NCBI GenBank assembly: GCA_034359265.1
Contig: CP136892.1
Coordinates: 11,270,501 to 11,334,500 of the forward strand
Source of the DNA: Canna indica
Lineage: Eukaryota > Streptophyta > Magnoliopsida > Zingiberales > Cannaceae
DNA length: 64,000 nt
Direction: 5' to 3'
Part shown: piece after piece, positions 22,557 to 35,029 of the stretch
Layout: every line of letters starts with the position of its first letter
Position numbering within the stretch: position 1 is the first letter of the stretch
Program-made: the position numbers and the translations under genes
The notes under the pieces: generated by a model
What the model saw: only the letters and a program-made list of their open reading frames with translations
Databases searched by the model: none
What the model was told of the DNA's origin: nothing

Positions 22557-22570
22557 TTAGTATCAGAGCA
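22557..22570 (+). promoter_or_regulatory. Primer-binding site of the SIRE-like element
   Basis: TTAGTATCAGAGC directly after the 5' LTR is a one-mismatch form of the initiator-Met-tRNA complement TTGGTATCAGAGC. Confidence 0.8.
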
Positions 22571-22623
22571 TGTTCGTAGCTTGAGATTTCACCATCTCTT
22601 CTACACCTTGTCTCGATCTCGAA

Positions 22624-23942
22624 ATGGCTCTAGAGTTGGTATCGTCTACACCTCCTAGGTTCGATGCCTCAAACTTTGGTCTTTGGAAATTTAGAATGTA
22701 CACCTATTTAAAGACTAAGTGTTTTGGTGTCTTTAACATGGTACATTGGGAATTCATTGAACCTAAGGATGATATGCATGCTTGGAGTGAAATGAATAAG
22801 AAAATGTTTAAGTATAATGGAGATGCCATGAATTATATAATTTGCATATTACCAAATGGCATCCTATAAAAAGTCATGCATTGCTCTTCGGCTTTTGATT
22901 TATGGGCCTCGTTAAATGTTTTATATAATTATGCCAAAATTGAAGAAATTGGCACTTTTGATGAAGGTGGTGATGACAATGGTCACTCACCTACTACTAA
23001 TCTTAGTTTTGATGCCCATAGTGCTTCTAGTCAAAGGAGCAATTCTAAAAGCCGAAAACGAAAGGTAAATGTCATGCTTGCAAAGAAAAGGGGCATGTGA
23101 AGAAAAATTGTCCAAGCATGAATAACAAAGCAAGGAAGAGGTCAAGTGCTTCCACCTCCACCTCTCACTCATGTGAAACACCCTCTAGCAATGACTATGA
23201 AGCTACTTCAAAAGGTTGCCTCATGAGTACCAATGATGAGGTACACTCTTTCCCTTCTAGTCATAATAATAAAAATGTTAGTATTAGCACTTCTAGTTCA
23301 TTCAATATATCATATGAAGAACTAGTTGATGAATGTCAAAAAATGCATGTCTTGCTTGTTAGAAAAGATAAAGAAAATAAAAGATTTAAAAAGGAAAATG
23401 TGATACTTAATTCTCATTTGCATGAATCCAAACTAGAAAATTAAAAATTAAAATCTATGTCATTTGATTCATGCCATGATAATGTAGAAATTGAGCTTAA
23501 GGATTTGAAGCTCAAAAACAACAATTTAGCAAAAGAGAATTGTATGTTAAAATCTCAATTACATGCATTACATAAATCTATGAATGAATTGAAAAATGAG
23601 ATGTTGATTTTAAGTAAAAAAGTCGATGTTTCTTCTTTTAATTCTAAACATCAAAACGTCTCATTTAGGAAACCTCAAAAAGGGAATGCAAATATTCATC
23701 ATCATTCCCATGCTATGCATTCTATTATTAGACCTCATGATCATAAAAAGAGGAATGATATTTCTAAGAATGTTCATACTCATCATGTTTCACATGATAA
23801 GCATTCAAAAAATAAATGTCATGTCCATGTTAAAAATGAAAAGAAAAAATTTCATGGACATTGCTTTTGTTGTGGTACATATGGGCATGTCATCTATGAT
23901 TGTGCATTAAAGAGAAATTCAAGTGTTGCTAGGACACTTTGA
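22624..23942 (+). pseudogene. SIRE-like gag (nucleocapsid/coiled-coil), broken
   Basis: The frame opens with MALELVSSTPPRFDASNFGLW, typical of a copia gag N-terminus, with FDASNFGLWKFRM in place of the usual F-G-NY-W. The middle of the gag domain is shortened. There is a stop at about 22869 and one frame change before 23060. The second half holds a zinc knuckle CHACKEKGHVKKNC (about 23068-23110), a long lysine/leucine-rich coiled coil (23300-23620) with one stop at 23442, and a second knuckle CFCCGTYGHVIYDC (about 23865-23905). The protein would package element RNA. It cannot be made in one piece as it stands. Confidence 0.8.
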
Positions 23943-26900
23943 ATTCCTAAGCCCTCTAACCCCCAAGGACCCAAAGCCATTTGGGTACCAAAGATCTCAT
24001 GCTCTTTTGTAGGGGGAGCTACCACACAAGGGTGAAAAATTGATGATGTGTTGAAGTTGACCAAAGAGTTGAATGAAGGATCCTTATATGGTTGCAACTT
24101 CAAACTTTCACCTAGATGTCTTAGGTAAAATTGGCATCAAATATTTCGGTATCATCTTCTAACTTGCATTGTTTAATCTTAGTTGAAGATTATGATACTA
24201 TGTTTAGATTGAGTTATTTTACCCGCTCTTGCAAAAGAGTTCTTTTGAAAATGTTTTTGATTTTGATTTCCTGGTCTCTTCGGAGACCCATGTGGCCTAT
24301 AATGGGCCTAAGCGACCTTACAATTCTAAATCGTAGGCACATTGTGACCTTTCAGTTTTCAACCAATAGGAAGGGTTGGAGATCATGTTTTTATATTCAT
24401 TATCTTTGTGATCTCTAAAAATTCATTTTGGTATGAATATATTTCATTTAAAACGAATTTTTAGCAAAGTGAATTTTTATAATGATATTTGATGCTTCTC
24501 TTTGCTTTTTGGTTTGGTTAGCTTGCTAAGTAGCTATGTTTTCACTAAACTATTAGTGTAGCTTACTTGCAAGTTTTAAGTATTTTTAGGAAAGCTAATT
24601 AGGAAGAAATAGATTAGTTTGATTAAGTCATCATGATTAAGGTATAACTTCAATTAACTTAAAATCTTAGTGTTATACCTCAATGTTTAAGATCAAATAA
24701 TATTTTAATACTCATGATGGTAATCACATGCTAAATCTTTGAATTCTCATGAGTAGGTAGAACTTTAGCACTTAGGCAATTTTCATTGAATGAAATTTGC
24801 TCTAGGTTGATACTTATCATTAGAGACATTCTTTTAAGTCCAAACTAGTTAAACATACATAGAGATCTTATTCCTCAAATGTTTCATATCTTAGGATCTC
24901 TTAGATTCATTACAATATCATGTTAATCCATCTTAAAATGAATCTTAACTATCTAGCATAGGTTAAGGTTTTAAATGAAACTTTGTATTGAACCCTTGCT
25001 AGTTAGTTTGTTAGCTTGCTAGTTGACATATTATTTCATTATGATACTAATAATGTCTACTTGCAAGTTGTGAATGTAAATGAAGGTTATGCTATCTAAA
25101 AGCTAATGGAAAATGAAATGAAAAAGTTGGGCAAGTTTTCAAGAAAAATGTATGATTTTGATTTTGCAAAAAATCTTAATATAATACTTAAATATGTATG
25201 TTTTAATGATGTCTCTATATACTCATGATTGATTATGCATGATGAATATGAAATTTCATGAGTAGAAAAATAGTTTGATAACTTAGGTAATTTTCATGAT
25301 ATCTTGATTAAATGAAACTTGCTCTAGGTTAAAATTTCTTATTAAAGACTTCATTTTGGGTAAAACACCTAATGAACATGTTTAGATACATATATCATAT
25401 AAGTCTAGGTATTTAAAATTGAAAATTCATGTCTAGATGAACAATGTGATAACCATATCACATTAGAGGACTTAAGGTTTAAAAGGTTTGACCCAAGTCA
25501 ACAAATTGACTTGGAAAATTTATTTTAAGTCCAAAACTTAGCATGACCATGAGTAAATTTGAAAAACCATGAGTAAATGTTAAGATTGAAACTTAGCAAG
25601 TTTCATTAAAATTAGTTTAGTTTTGAATGAAACCATGCTAGGTTGATATCTTGACTTAAGTACTTAACTTTCATTTCAAACTTGACATATACTCTTTACA
25701 TGACCATCATGTGATGTCATGAAAGTTTGAATGAAAATTGAACAAGTTTTAAAAATAACTAAAAATTACTAAAATATCACTTCAACCTACCTTTGGTAGT
25801 AATTTCAGTTATTTCTAGGAAAATATAAAAAAAATCATTTTGAGTTGATTCTTGAAGCTACACCTTCAGTGAAAAATCTAGTATGTTGTGTAAAATTTTC
25901 AAAAAGTGTCATCAAGAATCAAATTTATAATGAAATTTTGAAGTTGGATTTTAAAAATGCAAAGTATCAATTTTTTAAAATATCAATCTTTTCGATACTT
26001 TGAATTCTCTTCAAAAACTTCAAATGAAACATTGTGCATGGTATTTTGATTTCATATCTAATATCGTTCTCATTATTCCTTGAGTAAAATCATTTCTAAA
26101 AATGATTTTGATATATTGAGCGATATCTTAAAAATAAACTTTTGATTAAAATCAATATATGATGAAAAATTATCTTTGAAAATTCTTTTGAGTTTAAAAC
26201 TTGATACATGCTCTTCAAATGTCCTTTCAATATATGTATCAAAATTTTCATCCAAAAATTGTTTTAAAAATTTTGTTAAAAATATGATTCTGTATAAACT
26301 TAAAAGGGTGATTTTTTGAAAACTAGAAGTATAGGTTGACTTAAGTCAACAAAGTACCTTAAAAATCTCATCTTAAGCCCAAACTTAATTCATAGACTTA
26401 CATTATCTCATGTTTAATTTCTACATGCCTAAGTTTGAGAAAACATGAGTAGATAGCAAAACTTGAGACTTAGCATTTTCATAGTTTTCATGCTTATTTT
26501 TGAATGAAATCATGCCAAGGTAAAATTTTGATCAAATGACATCATTTTCATTTCAAACTTGATAATCATGCTTTAAATGATTAAAATCTTGATATTTTGA
26601 AAGTTTGAATGAAATATAAAAATATCATGTAAAAGATAAACTACAACATTGGTATCAGACTTGAGTGCATACATAATTTAGGCTTGAATTATATCTATCA
26701 CTCCTTAATATCATGTATGATTTAAGTTGGTATCATGTTAAATACTTGTTTTCCATCCCTTGAGTTGAGATTTTCATGTTGCATGAAAAATGCTCCTTAA
26801 GAGTCTCAACTTCATAAAAAATCTTTTTGTATCTCATCCCTTAGACTTGATTGAACTTTCTTGCCCTTTTTGATTGATGTCAAAAGGGGGAGAAGAGTAT

Positions 26901-27112
26901 AAGAAAAAGTGGGAGAAATGTATAGGTAAATAGGGAGAAAAGTATAGGAATAAAGGAGGGAAAAATATAAGAAATCCATGCATATAGATAGGGAGAGTTT
27001 ATTCTTATATAAAAATGCATGTTGATAGGGGGAGAAATCCCGAAGTTGATATCCTTATGCTTTAATGATATATTTTCTTAAAGATATTTGTCATCATCAA
27101 AAAGGGGAAGAT
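23943..27112 (+). other. Pol-less interior of the SIRE-like element
   Basis: About 3.2 kb in which frames are short and full of stops. A weak integrase-like piece may survive at about 24170-24270 (ILVEDYDTMF), but I could find no protease DSG, RT YxDD or RNase H motif. From 24420 the sequence is strongly AT-rich and built of recurring phrases such as CATGAGTA, TTGAATGAAA and CTTAGCA. The end (26880-27112) contains several GGGGGAGA purine tracts like those before the 3' LTR of the 60-64 kb element. Confidence 0.65.
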
Positions 27113-28683
27113 TGTTGGCTTTAGGTTATTAACCTTAGCCTTAATCTCGGTTTTGATGGTTTTGATGATAACAAACATGGGACTAATGATTTCATTGAGA
27201 ATATCTTTCAGGTTCTATATCGACTAGCGTTCGATGTCCTCGATCGGATAAATTGGAGAAATTGCAAAACCGGAAGGACATTGATCGTCGCGCTCGGGTT
27301 CGTCGCTAAACTTCCCGAAGATCGACGAGTGCACCAAAGTCGCGTCGGACGAGCTCAAAGATCACATGAAAAGCTCTCCGACATGATGCTCATTGAAAGT
27401 CAGAACCTGGAAACGAAGCGCGAAAGAAAAAGGCTGAAGAAAACAATCTCTGCCTAAATTCGATCGACCGGGTGGTCGACCAAATATGGTAAGAAATGGC
27501 CAGTAGCCCTAGCGGTCGATCGACCGGTCGACCGGACTGAGACTAGCTGCAGACGCAGCTTACGTCGGTCGACCGAAAGAGAAATCGCAAGCTTCTTGCG
27601 TCTGTCGGTCAACCGGGCGGTCGACCGATCAAAGCCCAAAAAGGGTAGTAGGCTTGGCGGTCGACCAGTCGGTCGATCGACCTATGCATAAGCCAAAGAT
27701 GCAAATCGCGTCGGTCGACCAAAATTCGCGGATCATAATTTAGCGTCTGGGCTATGGACCCGTCGGTCGACCGACCAGAGAGAAATTTGCAGCGGTTGAA
27801 TGATCAGTCGACCGATGATTCGACCGGACCTTCCAACGGGCGTCTATAACGATCGAAAATAATCTCATTGACGCCCTGTTTCAGCTGGGTATATAAATAC
27901 ACCTCATACACATCTTTTAACTTGTCTTCTCTAACGTTTACAGAGATTATTGAGCATTCAAGAGGGATTTCTTAAGCCTTACAAACGATTATCGCTTGCG
28001 CCCTGTTCTTCCCGCGAACATCTTCTCAAGCGCCAGTCCTCTTCCTCAACTCAAGATCTAATACGAGTTCAACCTCTTGACGAGTTGAAGGCATCGAAGG
28101 CGTGGAAAAGAGTAGTTAATTTTGCTTTATATGTTTAGCTCTTTTCGTTGTATTTTAATTGTTATTCGAACGTTTTATTTGGATTTTAGTGTGAAGACCT
28201 TGTGTTAGGTCTTGTTGTGTAAGTGGTTACCTTGCAAGGTGTAAAGCCACTCGTGTGTGTAAACGTAGTTGTTACTAGGATTAGTTTAGTTGTCCCTTGG
28301 GGTTGAGATGGAAGAGGACTCTCGATAAGAAGGCGGTGACTTCCGGGTGTGGAAGTGCCTTACGTCGAGAGTGCGTCTCTTCGGTGAAAAGTCATCGGGG
28401 GTAAGGGAAACAAAAACTAATTTAGTAAAACTAGTTTGAAAATCCTAAGCGGGGTGCTTAGGTAGTGGAGTAGGCATTGGGGCCGAACCACTATAAAATC
28501 TTTGTGTTTGCATTGATTTGTTGATTGTTTTAATTGCCTTAATTATTTATCGCTTCCACATCAAATCATTCAATCGTGCTTAGCCTAACGAATTAAGTAA
28601 TCGATTAAAATTAGAATTTAGGCTAATAAAATTAGTAAACACACTATTCACCCCCCCCTCTAGTGTCATCATTTCATACAACA
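27113..28683 (+). repeat. 3' LTR of the SIRE-like element
   Basis: 1,571 bp, matching the 5' LTR along its whole length, with the GTCGAC palindrome array (27460-27850) and TATA box (about 27891). It carries about 35 extra bases with a further CGGTCGACCG unit near 27560 and a partly broken TATA dyad. It ends CATACAACA, followed by target repeat GTCTT. Confidence 0.9.
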
Positions 28684-29410
28684 GTCTTGTCTCTTTTCGA
28701 GTCCAACGTCTAATGTCTTTTATTCATACAAACAAAAAAGAAAATTCAATACATGTTAAGCTTATTACCTTTGAGAAATATTTATTAGTTTTGAACCAAG
28801 CTAAAAATTGAGACTCATTAATTGTTTGTCGATTTGCCACTTCAGATATTGGATTGTCATCATTGAAAACTATAGTGTGTTTATTTGGAAAGTAAAACGA
28901 CAATCGTTGCACAGATGGATATTTGTAATGAAAGTCAAAATTGAAAACTCTCCAAATCGCTGCACACATTGAGATATACATGTAATCTTAAAATATTTTG
29001 ATCTCATCAACGGGAGCTTGTATTTCAGACTGTGATGCTGAGTCAATAAATATGGTAGTGACACGATCATGACCTTTATTCACACATTTGAAAAGATATT
29101 TAATTGATCTCGATTTGTTGCAGCATTCGATATTAATGTCTTTCCGGTTCCACCATAACCGTAGACAAAAAAACACATCCCTTTTTTCTTTTAACAACAT
29201 TCAATATTTTATCATAAACTTGTCTCTGTTTCGAAGTAAGGTGTTGAACTTGTTCTTGATTTTCCTCTCTCAATCTCCTCCGATTGTAGCGCGACTCATC
29301 GACAATTAAGCGATTGTTAATGTTTGTAGATCTTCGAGATGATTTTGGCATTGTAGGGAAGTCATCCAAACTTTTGCCATATGCTTTTAGAATCAAATCA
29401 ATTTTCTCTA
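28684..29410 (-). pseudogene. Helitron RepHel helicase, upstream fragments in abnormal order
   Basis: Continuation of the helicase beyond the SIRE-like insertion. From 28985 to 28724 the minus strand reads WRVFNFDFHYKYPSVQRLSF, FNDDNPISEVANRQTINESQ and FLAWFKTNKYF, a region before the ATPase domain. Next to it, 29130-29000 has CCNKSRSIKYLFKCVNKGHD, which also belongs upstream of the ATPase. But 29396-29145 reads DDFPTMPKSSRR..., then TSKQRQVYDKILNVVKRKKG and a Walker A GYGGTGK in a shifted frame, which belongs downstream. The order is therefore scrambled by duplication or nested insertion at about 29145. Confidence 0.75.
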
Positions 29411-29757
29411 AATAATCAAATCTTTGAGTTCATCATTAATGACAACATCTGAAATTCAAAAATATAGAAATATAATATATTAATTGGTAATAAAAAAATA
29501 ACAATAAATATATATAACAAATATAACTACAAATATATATAGCTTTTATATCTTTCGTTTGCAATAGAGGTGGCAACGGGCTGGGCCAGCCCATGGGCGG
29601 CATGGGCCGGGCTCACCTTCTGGGCACTCGGGCCGTGCTCGGCACGGCACACAGGCCGACCATGGCCCGCGCACCGTGCTGGCCCGAGCACGGGAGGCCT
29701 AGCGTGCGCCAGGCCTAGGTCGGCCCGAGCCAGGTCTGGCTCGGGCCGACGAATCCT

Positions 29758-29758
29758 T

Positions 29759-29843
<85 letters not shown>
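29758..29843. repeat. (TA)n microsatellite, about 42 units
   Basis: An uninterrupted TA run between the hAT subterminal block and its leader. It creates spurious poly(Tyr-Ile) frames on both strands. Confidence 0.97.
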
Positions 29844-30095
29844 CCTATAAATACCCCCTCTCCTTCTTTATTTCTTCTATCTTCATCTTCAACTCTTTCT
29901 CTCAATCCTTAACTCTCAACTCTCTTACACTCTTACTCTCAACAATCTAAGTTCATTTACAATCATTCTCAACAACATTTTAAGCTCATCGAGAAGTCAA
30001 GGATTCAAGATTGTTGTTAATTTTTTTTAATCTCTTCAATTTATTTCATTGATTAGTATAATATTTATATTTTTTATATTTTTAATTTTTACTAA

Positions 30096-31685
30096 TGACG
30101 GATGGAGATTTTTCAGGTTATACTCCACAAACTGGATCAAATATGTTAGAAGAAATGTCTCCTGCTACTCCTACCACTCCTATCACTCAACAAAATCAAA
30201 ACATAGAGATAAGTCCATCTATTAATTTATGTCCATCAGGTAGAAAAAAAAATGGTTTGACAATATTTTGAGAAAATTATTGAACCTGATGGCACCATAA
30301 CAACAGCCCGGTGCAAAAAATTCTTTCGGCTTCAACAACCGGAGGAACTGATCATTTATTACGTCATGCAAAGGGTCATGACACTAAGGTTGCAAAAACT
30401 CAACAAATTCTTAATTTATCTTCTTTTGATTTAACAGCTTTTTCGTATGATCATGATTTTCAACGTCGAGAACTTGCAAAATTAATTGTTCAAAGTGAAT
30501 CTCCTTTTAGTTTTGTTGATCAACCAAGATTTTCTAGTTGAATTCAAAATACTTTACAACCAAAATATAAAAAAATTACTCGAAATACAATGAAAAGTGA
30601 TGCTTTAAAATTATTTTTTATATATAGAGAAAATATAATGACTAGTTTTTAAAATAATAAATCAAAAATTTCTTTAACATCTGATGTTTGGTCTAGTCAA
30701 CGTACTACTAATTCTTACATTTGTGTTACAACACATTGGATTGATGAAAATTTTATTTTGCAAAAAAGAATAATTAGTTTTAAAAATTTTGAATATCCAG
30801 ACACTTCTGTTGCCATTTTTCCTGCTATTAGATTTGTAACATCTTTCTATAATATAAATGATAAAAAAAATTCGATTAATTTTGATAATGCTAGTAATAA
30901 TGATGTTGTTATTCCTCCCCTTATACAGTTATTGAATATCCAATTAATAATAATGATTGGTTAGTTGCTCGGCATATTACTCAAATTTTAGAACTTTTTA
31001 ATAAAGCTACCGAACAACTTTTCGGTGTTTATTATCCTACATGTAATTTAACTCTTTCACATATAGTTCTTATTAGTGAAGTATTTTCTTCATTTAGACA
31101 TCATCCTTTATTTGCACAAATTATTTTTTTAATGAAATCTAAATTTAAAAAGTATTGGTCAAATATACCTATTTTATTTTGTTTAGCAATATGTTTATAT
31201 CCTAGAATAAAAATTGATGGTTTAAATATGTTGTTAGATGATTATTATAACAATATGAAATTAGATAATGTTGAAGAAAAAAAAAATCAAATTTATTGAA
31301 TTCTATGTTTGTATTTTACGCTTCAAAATTTGGTGATACAATTACAAATAAGACAACATCTTCTTCTTGATTAAAAGCAGATGGTGGAAATAGTATTAAT
31401 TCTCAACTTGGTCATAGAATAAAAAAAACTAAATCTACTAATTTTAATGAATTACTATTTTTTTCTAGATCATAATCATTATGAAGAAATAGATTATAAT
31501 GAAATTTTAGCATGATGGAAAAAATAAAAAATTACGTATCCTATTATTTCCATCATGGCACGTGATATACTAACTGTTCATGTGTCTACAGTAGCTTCCA
31601 AGTCTGTTTTAGTGCAAGAAATAAAATTCTCGACGAAAAAAAAAGTCGAATGAGTGAAGAAACGGTTGAAATGTGCATTTGCTTA
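30096..31685 (+). pseudogene. hAT transposase (BED-finger/RICESLEEPER-like), degenerate
   Basis: Fragments in three frames follow the order of plant hAT transposases. N-terminal MTDGDFSGYTPQTGSN is followed by a BED-like region ending TGGTDHLLRHAKGH (about 30330-30380), SKISLTSDVWSSQRTTNSYIC (about 30660-30725), THWIDENFILQKRIISF, and FDNASNNDVV (about 30880). Near the end, YPIISIMARDILTVHVSTVAS and KSRMSEETVEMCICL (31530-31685) represent the hATC dimerisation domain. At least a dozen stops or shifts and a long gap leave no function. Confidence 0.85.
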
Positions 31686-31700
31686 AATACATTATAATAC

Positions 31701-32655
31701 ACAATACATTTTATAATATGTAATTAGATTTTTCCTCTAAATTCATTTGATTGGCTGCGTTCGAAGCCAATAATTTCATAAGTAGAATGAATTAATTGTG
31801 TAAATAGAAGAAAAAAACTACACACCAAACGTCACTCTGTCAACCAAAGGGTTATTAGAATTCGGAAACTTGAAAAAGGATAATTCTCAATTTCTATCTA
31901 AAATTCTAAAAGCTTCAAAATACTGTTTATATGCTATTTTTATTGTACATAATAGATATAAATGTTGAATCTATTTTAAATATACTGCTTGTTGTGGTTT
32001 GGTATTTCATTTCAACTACTTTACAAGTTTGGTATTTCATTTCAAATTTGTCCTTGATTTTTATTTATTTCTATATTGCAACTGTTATATCCCTTCTAAG
32101 ATCAATATGGTATCATCTAAACGAACTACTAGTTAACAAGAAAACAACTCTAAATAACAACGATAAATCAAAAATAAAATATTAGAGTTTATAAGGAAAC
32201 GATCAAGAATGCCAACTGTGGGTAGTATAGTTGATGACAACATGTTGTATGTTGCTTAGAGATCTAAAGTTCGATCCCCTAATATGATCACATGTTGTAA
32301 CCTTTTATCTTTGTTAAAAAAGAGAAACGACCAAGAATTCTAAATAACACAACCCAGATTTAATTTATAGTGTAGTTCTAAATAACTCTCCAAGCAGCTG
32401 AGTATGATAACAATACAAATCAACTAAAAGCTAAGTATGAAATTTCAATATGCCAAATAAAAACAATAATACTGTGACAACTACCGTAGGATAAAAAAAA
32501 TGATTGAATCATGCACCTAATCAACATGCATCACCTATCAAATCAAGAACATAGTTGGATATTTGTGTTTCCTCGCATTCTCGCACATTGAGAGTGAGAC
32601 TTACCTAAGTTCACTCTAGCAAGAGATATGATCATTCTAAAGAATGCTCCGCAAC
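31701..32655. other. Gene-free AT-rich interval with one SINE-like unit
   Basis: No gene seen. At about 32230-32300 lies a single copy of the tRNA-like unit that is triplicated at 17331-17536 (GTTGATGACAACATGTTGTA, then AAAGTTCGATCCCC and ATATGATCACATGTTGTA). The rest is AT-rich. The last 8 bp (32648-32655) are the target repeat of the following MITE. Confidence 0.5.
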
Positions 32656-33102
32656 TAGAGGTGAGCATTGATCGGGTCAAATTTTAACCCGACCCGAATA
32701 ATCCGAACTCGAATAAGGTGTCTCCTACACAACCTGACCCTATCAGATTAAGAATTCAGAGCCCGACCCGAATAACCCGAATAAAATCGGGCCCCGACCC
32801 GAATAATCCGAAAAAAAATAAAAAATTGTATTAAAAATATAACTCTACTAGGATTTGAACTTAAGACCTCTAGATTTCATTTTTAACCCTCTAATCACCA
32901 ATCTAACATCAACTTTTATGACTATAAAATACATAAATATATATTTAAGTACATTTTGGGTCGAGTCGAGTATATCAAAGTTTTCACCTGACCCGACCCG
33001 AATAAGGAGTTGAAAATTTTAAAATTCCAACCCGACCCAAATTAAAATTTTGGGTCGATTTTTTCAAGTTATTCGGGTCGGTTTGGGTTTGGCTCACTCC
33101 TA
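32656..33102. mobile_element. Non-autonomous hAT element (447 bp)
   Basis: Ends TAGAGGTGAGCA and, reversed, TAGGAGTGAGCC. Flanks TCCGCAAC (32648-32655) and CCCGCAAC (33103-33110) match at 7 of 8 positions, the hAT target-site length. Subterminal regions are rich in CCCGACCCGAATAA and its inverse. The centre holds a tRNA-like GGATTTGAACTTAAGACCTC segment. Confidence 0.85.
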
Positions 33103-33110
33103 CCCGCAAC

Positions 33111-35029
33111 CTTAGATCTTACACCCCCACACTCGGAAAGTTGAGTGTAGCCAAATGACCACATATGTCAATAGTAGTATTTTAAGGTCCAATAATGTAT
33201 CTATTAGGCTGAAGCCTTTAAGTTAGGGCTAAAGCCCATATTTAATCCAGGGTTGTTCATTGGGTTAGGTATACCCAATGAACATGAGAACCCAACCCAA
33301 TCCAATTAGTTTGGGTTGGATTGGGTCGGGTAATCGGGTTCGTTAGGGTAAAATCAGACCAAACTCGATCATAACTGAGTTGATTCTCGAGCTCCAAATT
33401 TTATGACATGTCCAAATATGCAACAAAAGTTCAAGAAATTTTAGAAGTAATAACAAATAAATGAAACAAAAGGTGATTTTTTTATTTCCCCCAATGATGA
33501 CTCATCGGCTACAATGAAATCGATCCGCAAACCCAATCTAACGTTACTTATTTCCAAACTTTAATTTAATTTATAATCTCAATTAATCATTTAATAATTA
33601 GATTAACTCCATAAACTTAATTATTAAACATTTATAACAACTCAAAATTCCTTATTTTTCTTCTCCTTCCCTGATTATTCTATTCTCTTCATGCCGTCAC
33701 TTCTCGCCAAACTAAAGCCTTTACTAGTCAGTCCTCTGAGTGTCGGTACCATTATCCTCTCCACCAAACCTCAACCCTGGCCTGGTCAGCTCTCTCTCTA
33801 GTCGTTGGACCGGCTACGAAGAGGTACACGAGCCACATGCAACCAACTAGGTTCCACGCGTGCACAACGTGGTGTGATCACACAGCCTATACGTCCAGGA
33901 GGTTGTTGCCCACCTCCCCCCTCCAATGCTTCACACGGCAAGCTCCGCCACCATAACGAATCCATCTCACCGAGCTATCAATCAATAAAAACAACGAAGA
34001 ACATAGGAGGAAGTGGATGTGACAATAGGCCATGCTCGAGCAAACCCATTATCCACAGGCCATTCTTAAGTGAGCGGCCCAACCTAGCACGTAGCTTGCC
34101 ATTTCGAGCTCAAGCCGACTCGCTTGCCTTAGAAAAGAAGATAGCTCACCTAACATCCCAAGGCCTCTTGGGAAGGTGGGTGGCATGCATGCAGACGAAC
34201 AAGCCCAAACCACCCCTTGGGCATGACCAAGATGTGTTCGGGTTGACCCAAATTTTGACCGGTTCATGCCACACCTAACTCAAACTGGGTCGGGTTTGTG
34301 TCGTTGATGGTCTGACCCGATCCATTGTCATCTCTAGGAGGAAGATAAATCCTACCTAAAAGAAGACTTCAATCACTCATCGCGCTGCCGCCATCTATCA
34401 CTAGTAAGTACCTCGATCCTAACTTGCTTTTCACTCTCTCTCACATCTACGCTCGAAGGACTCCTATTTATTTGCTCGATTCCTTCGAGGTGAACAAAGA
34501 AACAATCCGAGAAGATAAATTTGCAATATGGCCCTCATAAAATTAAATTTACAGCTAAGTCCAAGGAATAGCATGGATACTATACATGGGCAATGCCCAA
34601 TCAACCATTATATCAAAAAAAAAAATATCCACCTAGCTAACGTCCAGGTTGTGGATTTTTTAAAAATTAGGATTGCTTATGTGCAATCAAGTTGCATATG
34701 ACATTGTACAAATTTTCTACATGACGACTGATTGAATATATCTATGTTAGCAACATAAAAGGAGAGTTGACGATATCTACTTGTGGATAGATTTGGCGAA
34801 AACAATAAACTTTCAGCAATACAATATAATTTTTCCAGAACCTAATAATGAAAAGAATGCCTGGATATTCTAAACATGAAAGAAAAGCACTAGCAAAACC
34901 AGAAATAACAGCATAAATTCACAATGTGATCATGTAAAAGACTTCAGAATTATTGACCAATCCAAATTATTGGAGTCACTAAAATGTAACAGGCAGCGAA
35001 AATTGAAAAGAGAGAAACAGTTGTTATAG
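33111..35029. other. Gene-free interval, partly hAT-like
   Basis: No supported gene. GGGTTGGATTGGGTCGGGT motifs at 33290-33345 and CCCGATCCATTGTCATCTCTA at 34317-34337 look like the two ends of another hAT-like element about 1.1 kb long, but no 8-bp target repeat was found. The plus-strand frame 33805-34278 (157 codons) inside it is unrecognised. 34340-35029 shows nothing notable. Confidence 0.4.

Larger units (their letters stand above)
21020..28683 (+). mobile_element. SIRE/Maximus-like LTR element with gag but no recognisable pol
   Basis: Both LTRs (21020-22555 and 27113-28683) begin TGTTGGCTTTA and end CAACA. The element is flanked by the perfect 5-bp repeat GTCTT (21015-21019, 28684-28688). 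It has a primer site after the 5' LTR and a purine tract AAAAAGGGGAAGA before the 3' LTR. The interior has a broken gag with two zinc knuckles (22624-23942) and then about 3.1 kb without a convincing protease, integrase, RT or RNase H. It inserted into the Helitron helicase. The intact ends and target repeat mean it moved as a unit, presumably with enzymes from a relative such as the element at 60-64 kb. Confidence 0.9.
29565..31700 (+). mobile_element. Decayed hAT transposon
   Basis: The left end TAGAGGTGGCAACGGGCTGG is a hAT-type terminus, preceded by GTTTGCAA (29557-29564). A GC-rich subterminal block of GGCCCGAGC motifs, a (TA)n tract, a promoter-like TATAAATACCCCC and a hAT transposase relic follow. 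I could not find the right end or a second copy of the 8-bp flank, so the element is probably truncated on the right. Confidence 0.7.

Noticed and set aside
24131..24418. Integrase domain in the gag-only SIRE-like element
   Set aside because: Only a short VEDYDTMF string resembles the integrase core; no catalytic pattern follows. I treat it as at most a remnant.
29570..29905. Two frames encoding poly(Tyr-Ile) stretches
   Set aside because: They are translations of the (TA)n microsatellite with hAT subterminal sequence.
33247..34337. A possible sixth hAT element with an internal 157-codon frame (33805-34278)
   Set aside because: End-like motifs are present, but the inverted match is poor and no 8-bp target repeat could be found. 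The frame has no recognisable domain.
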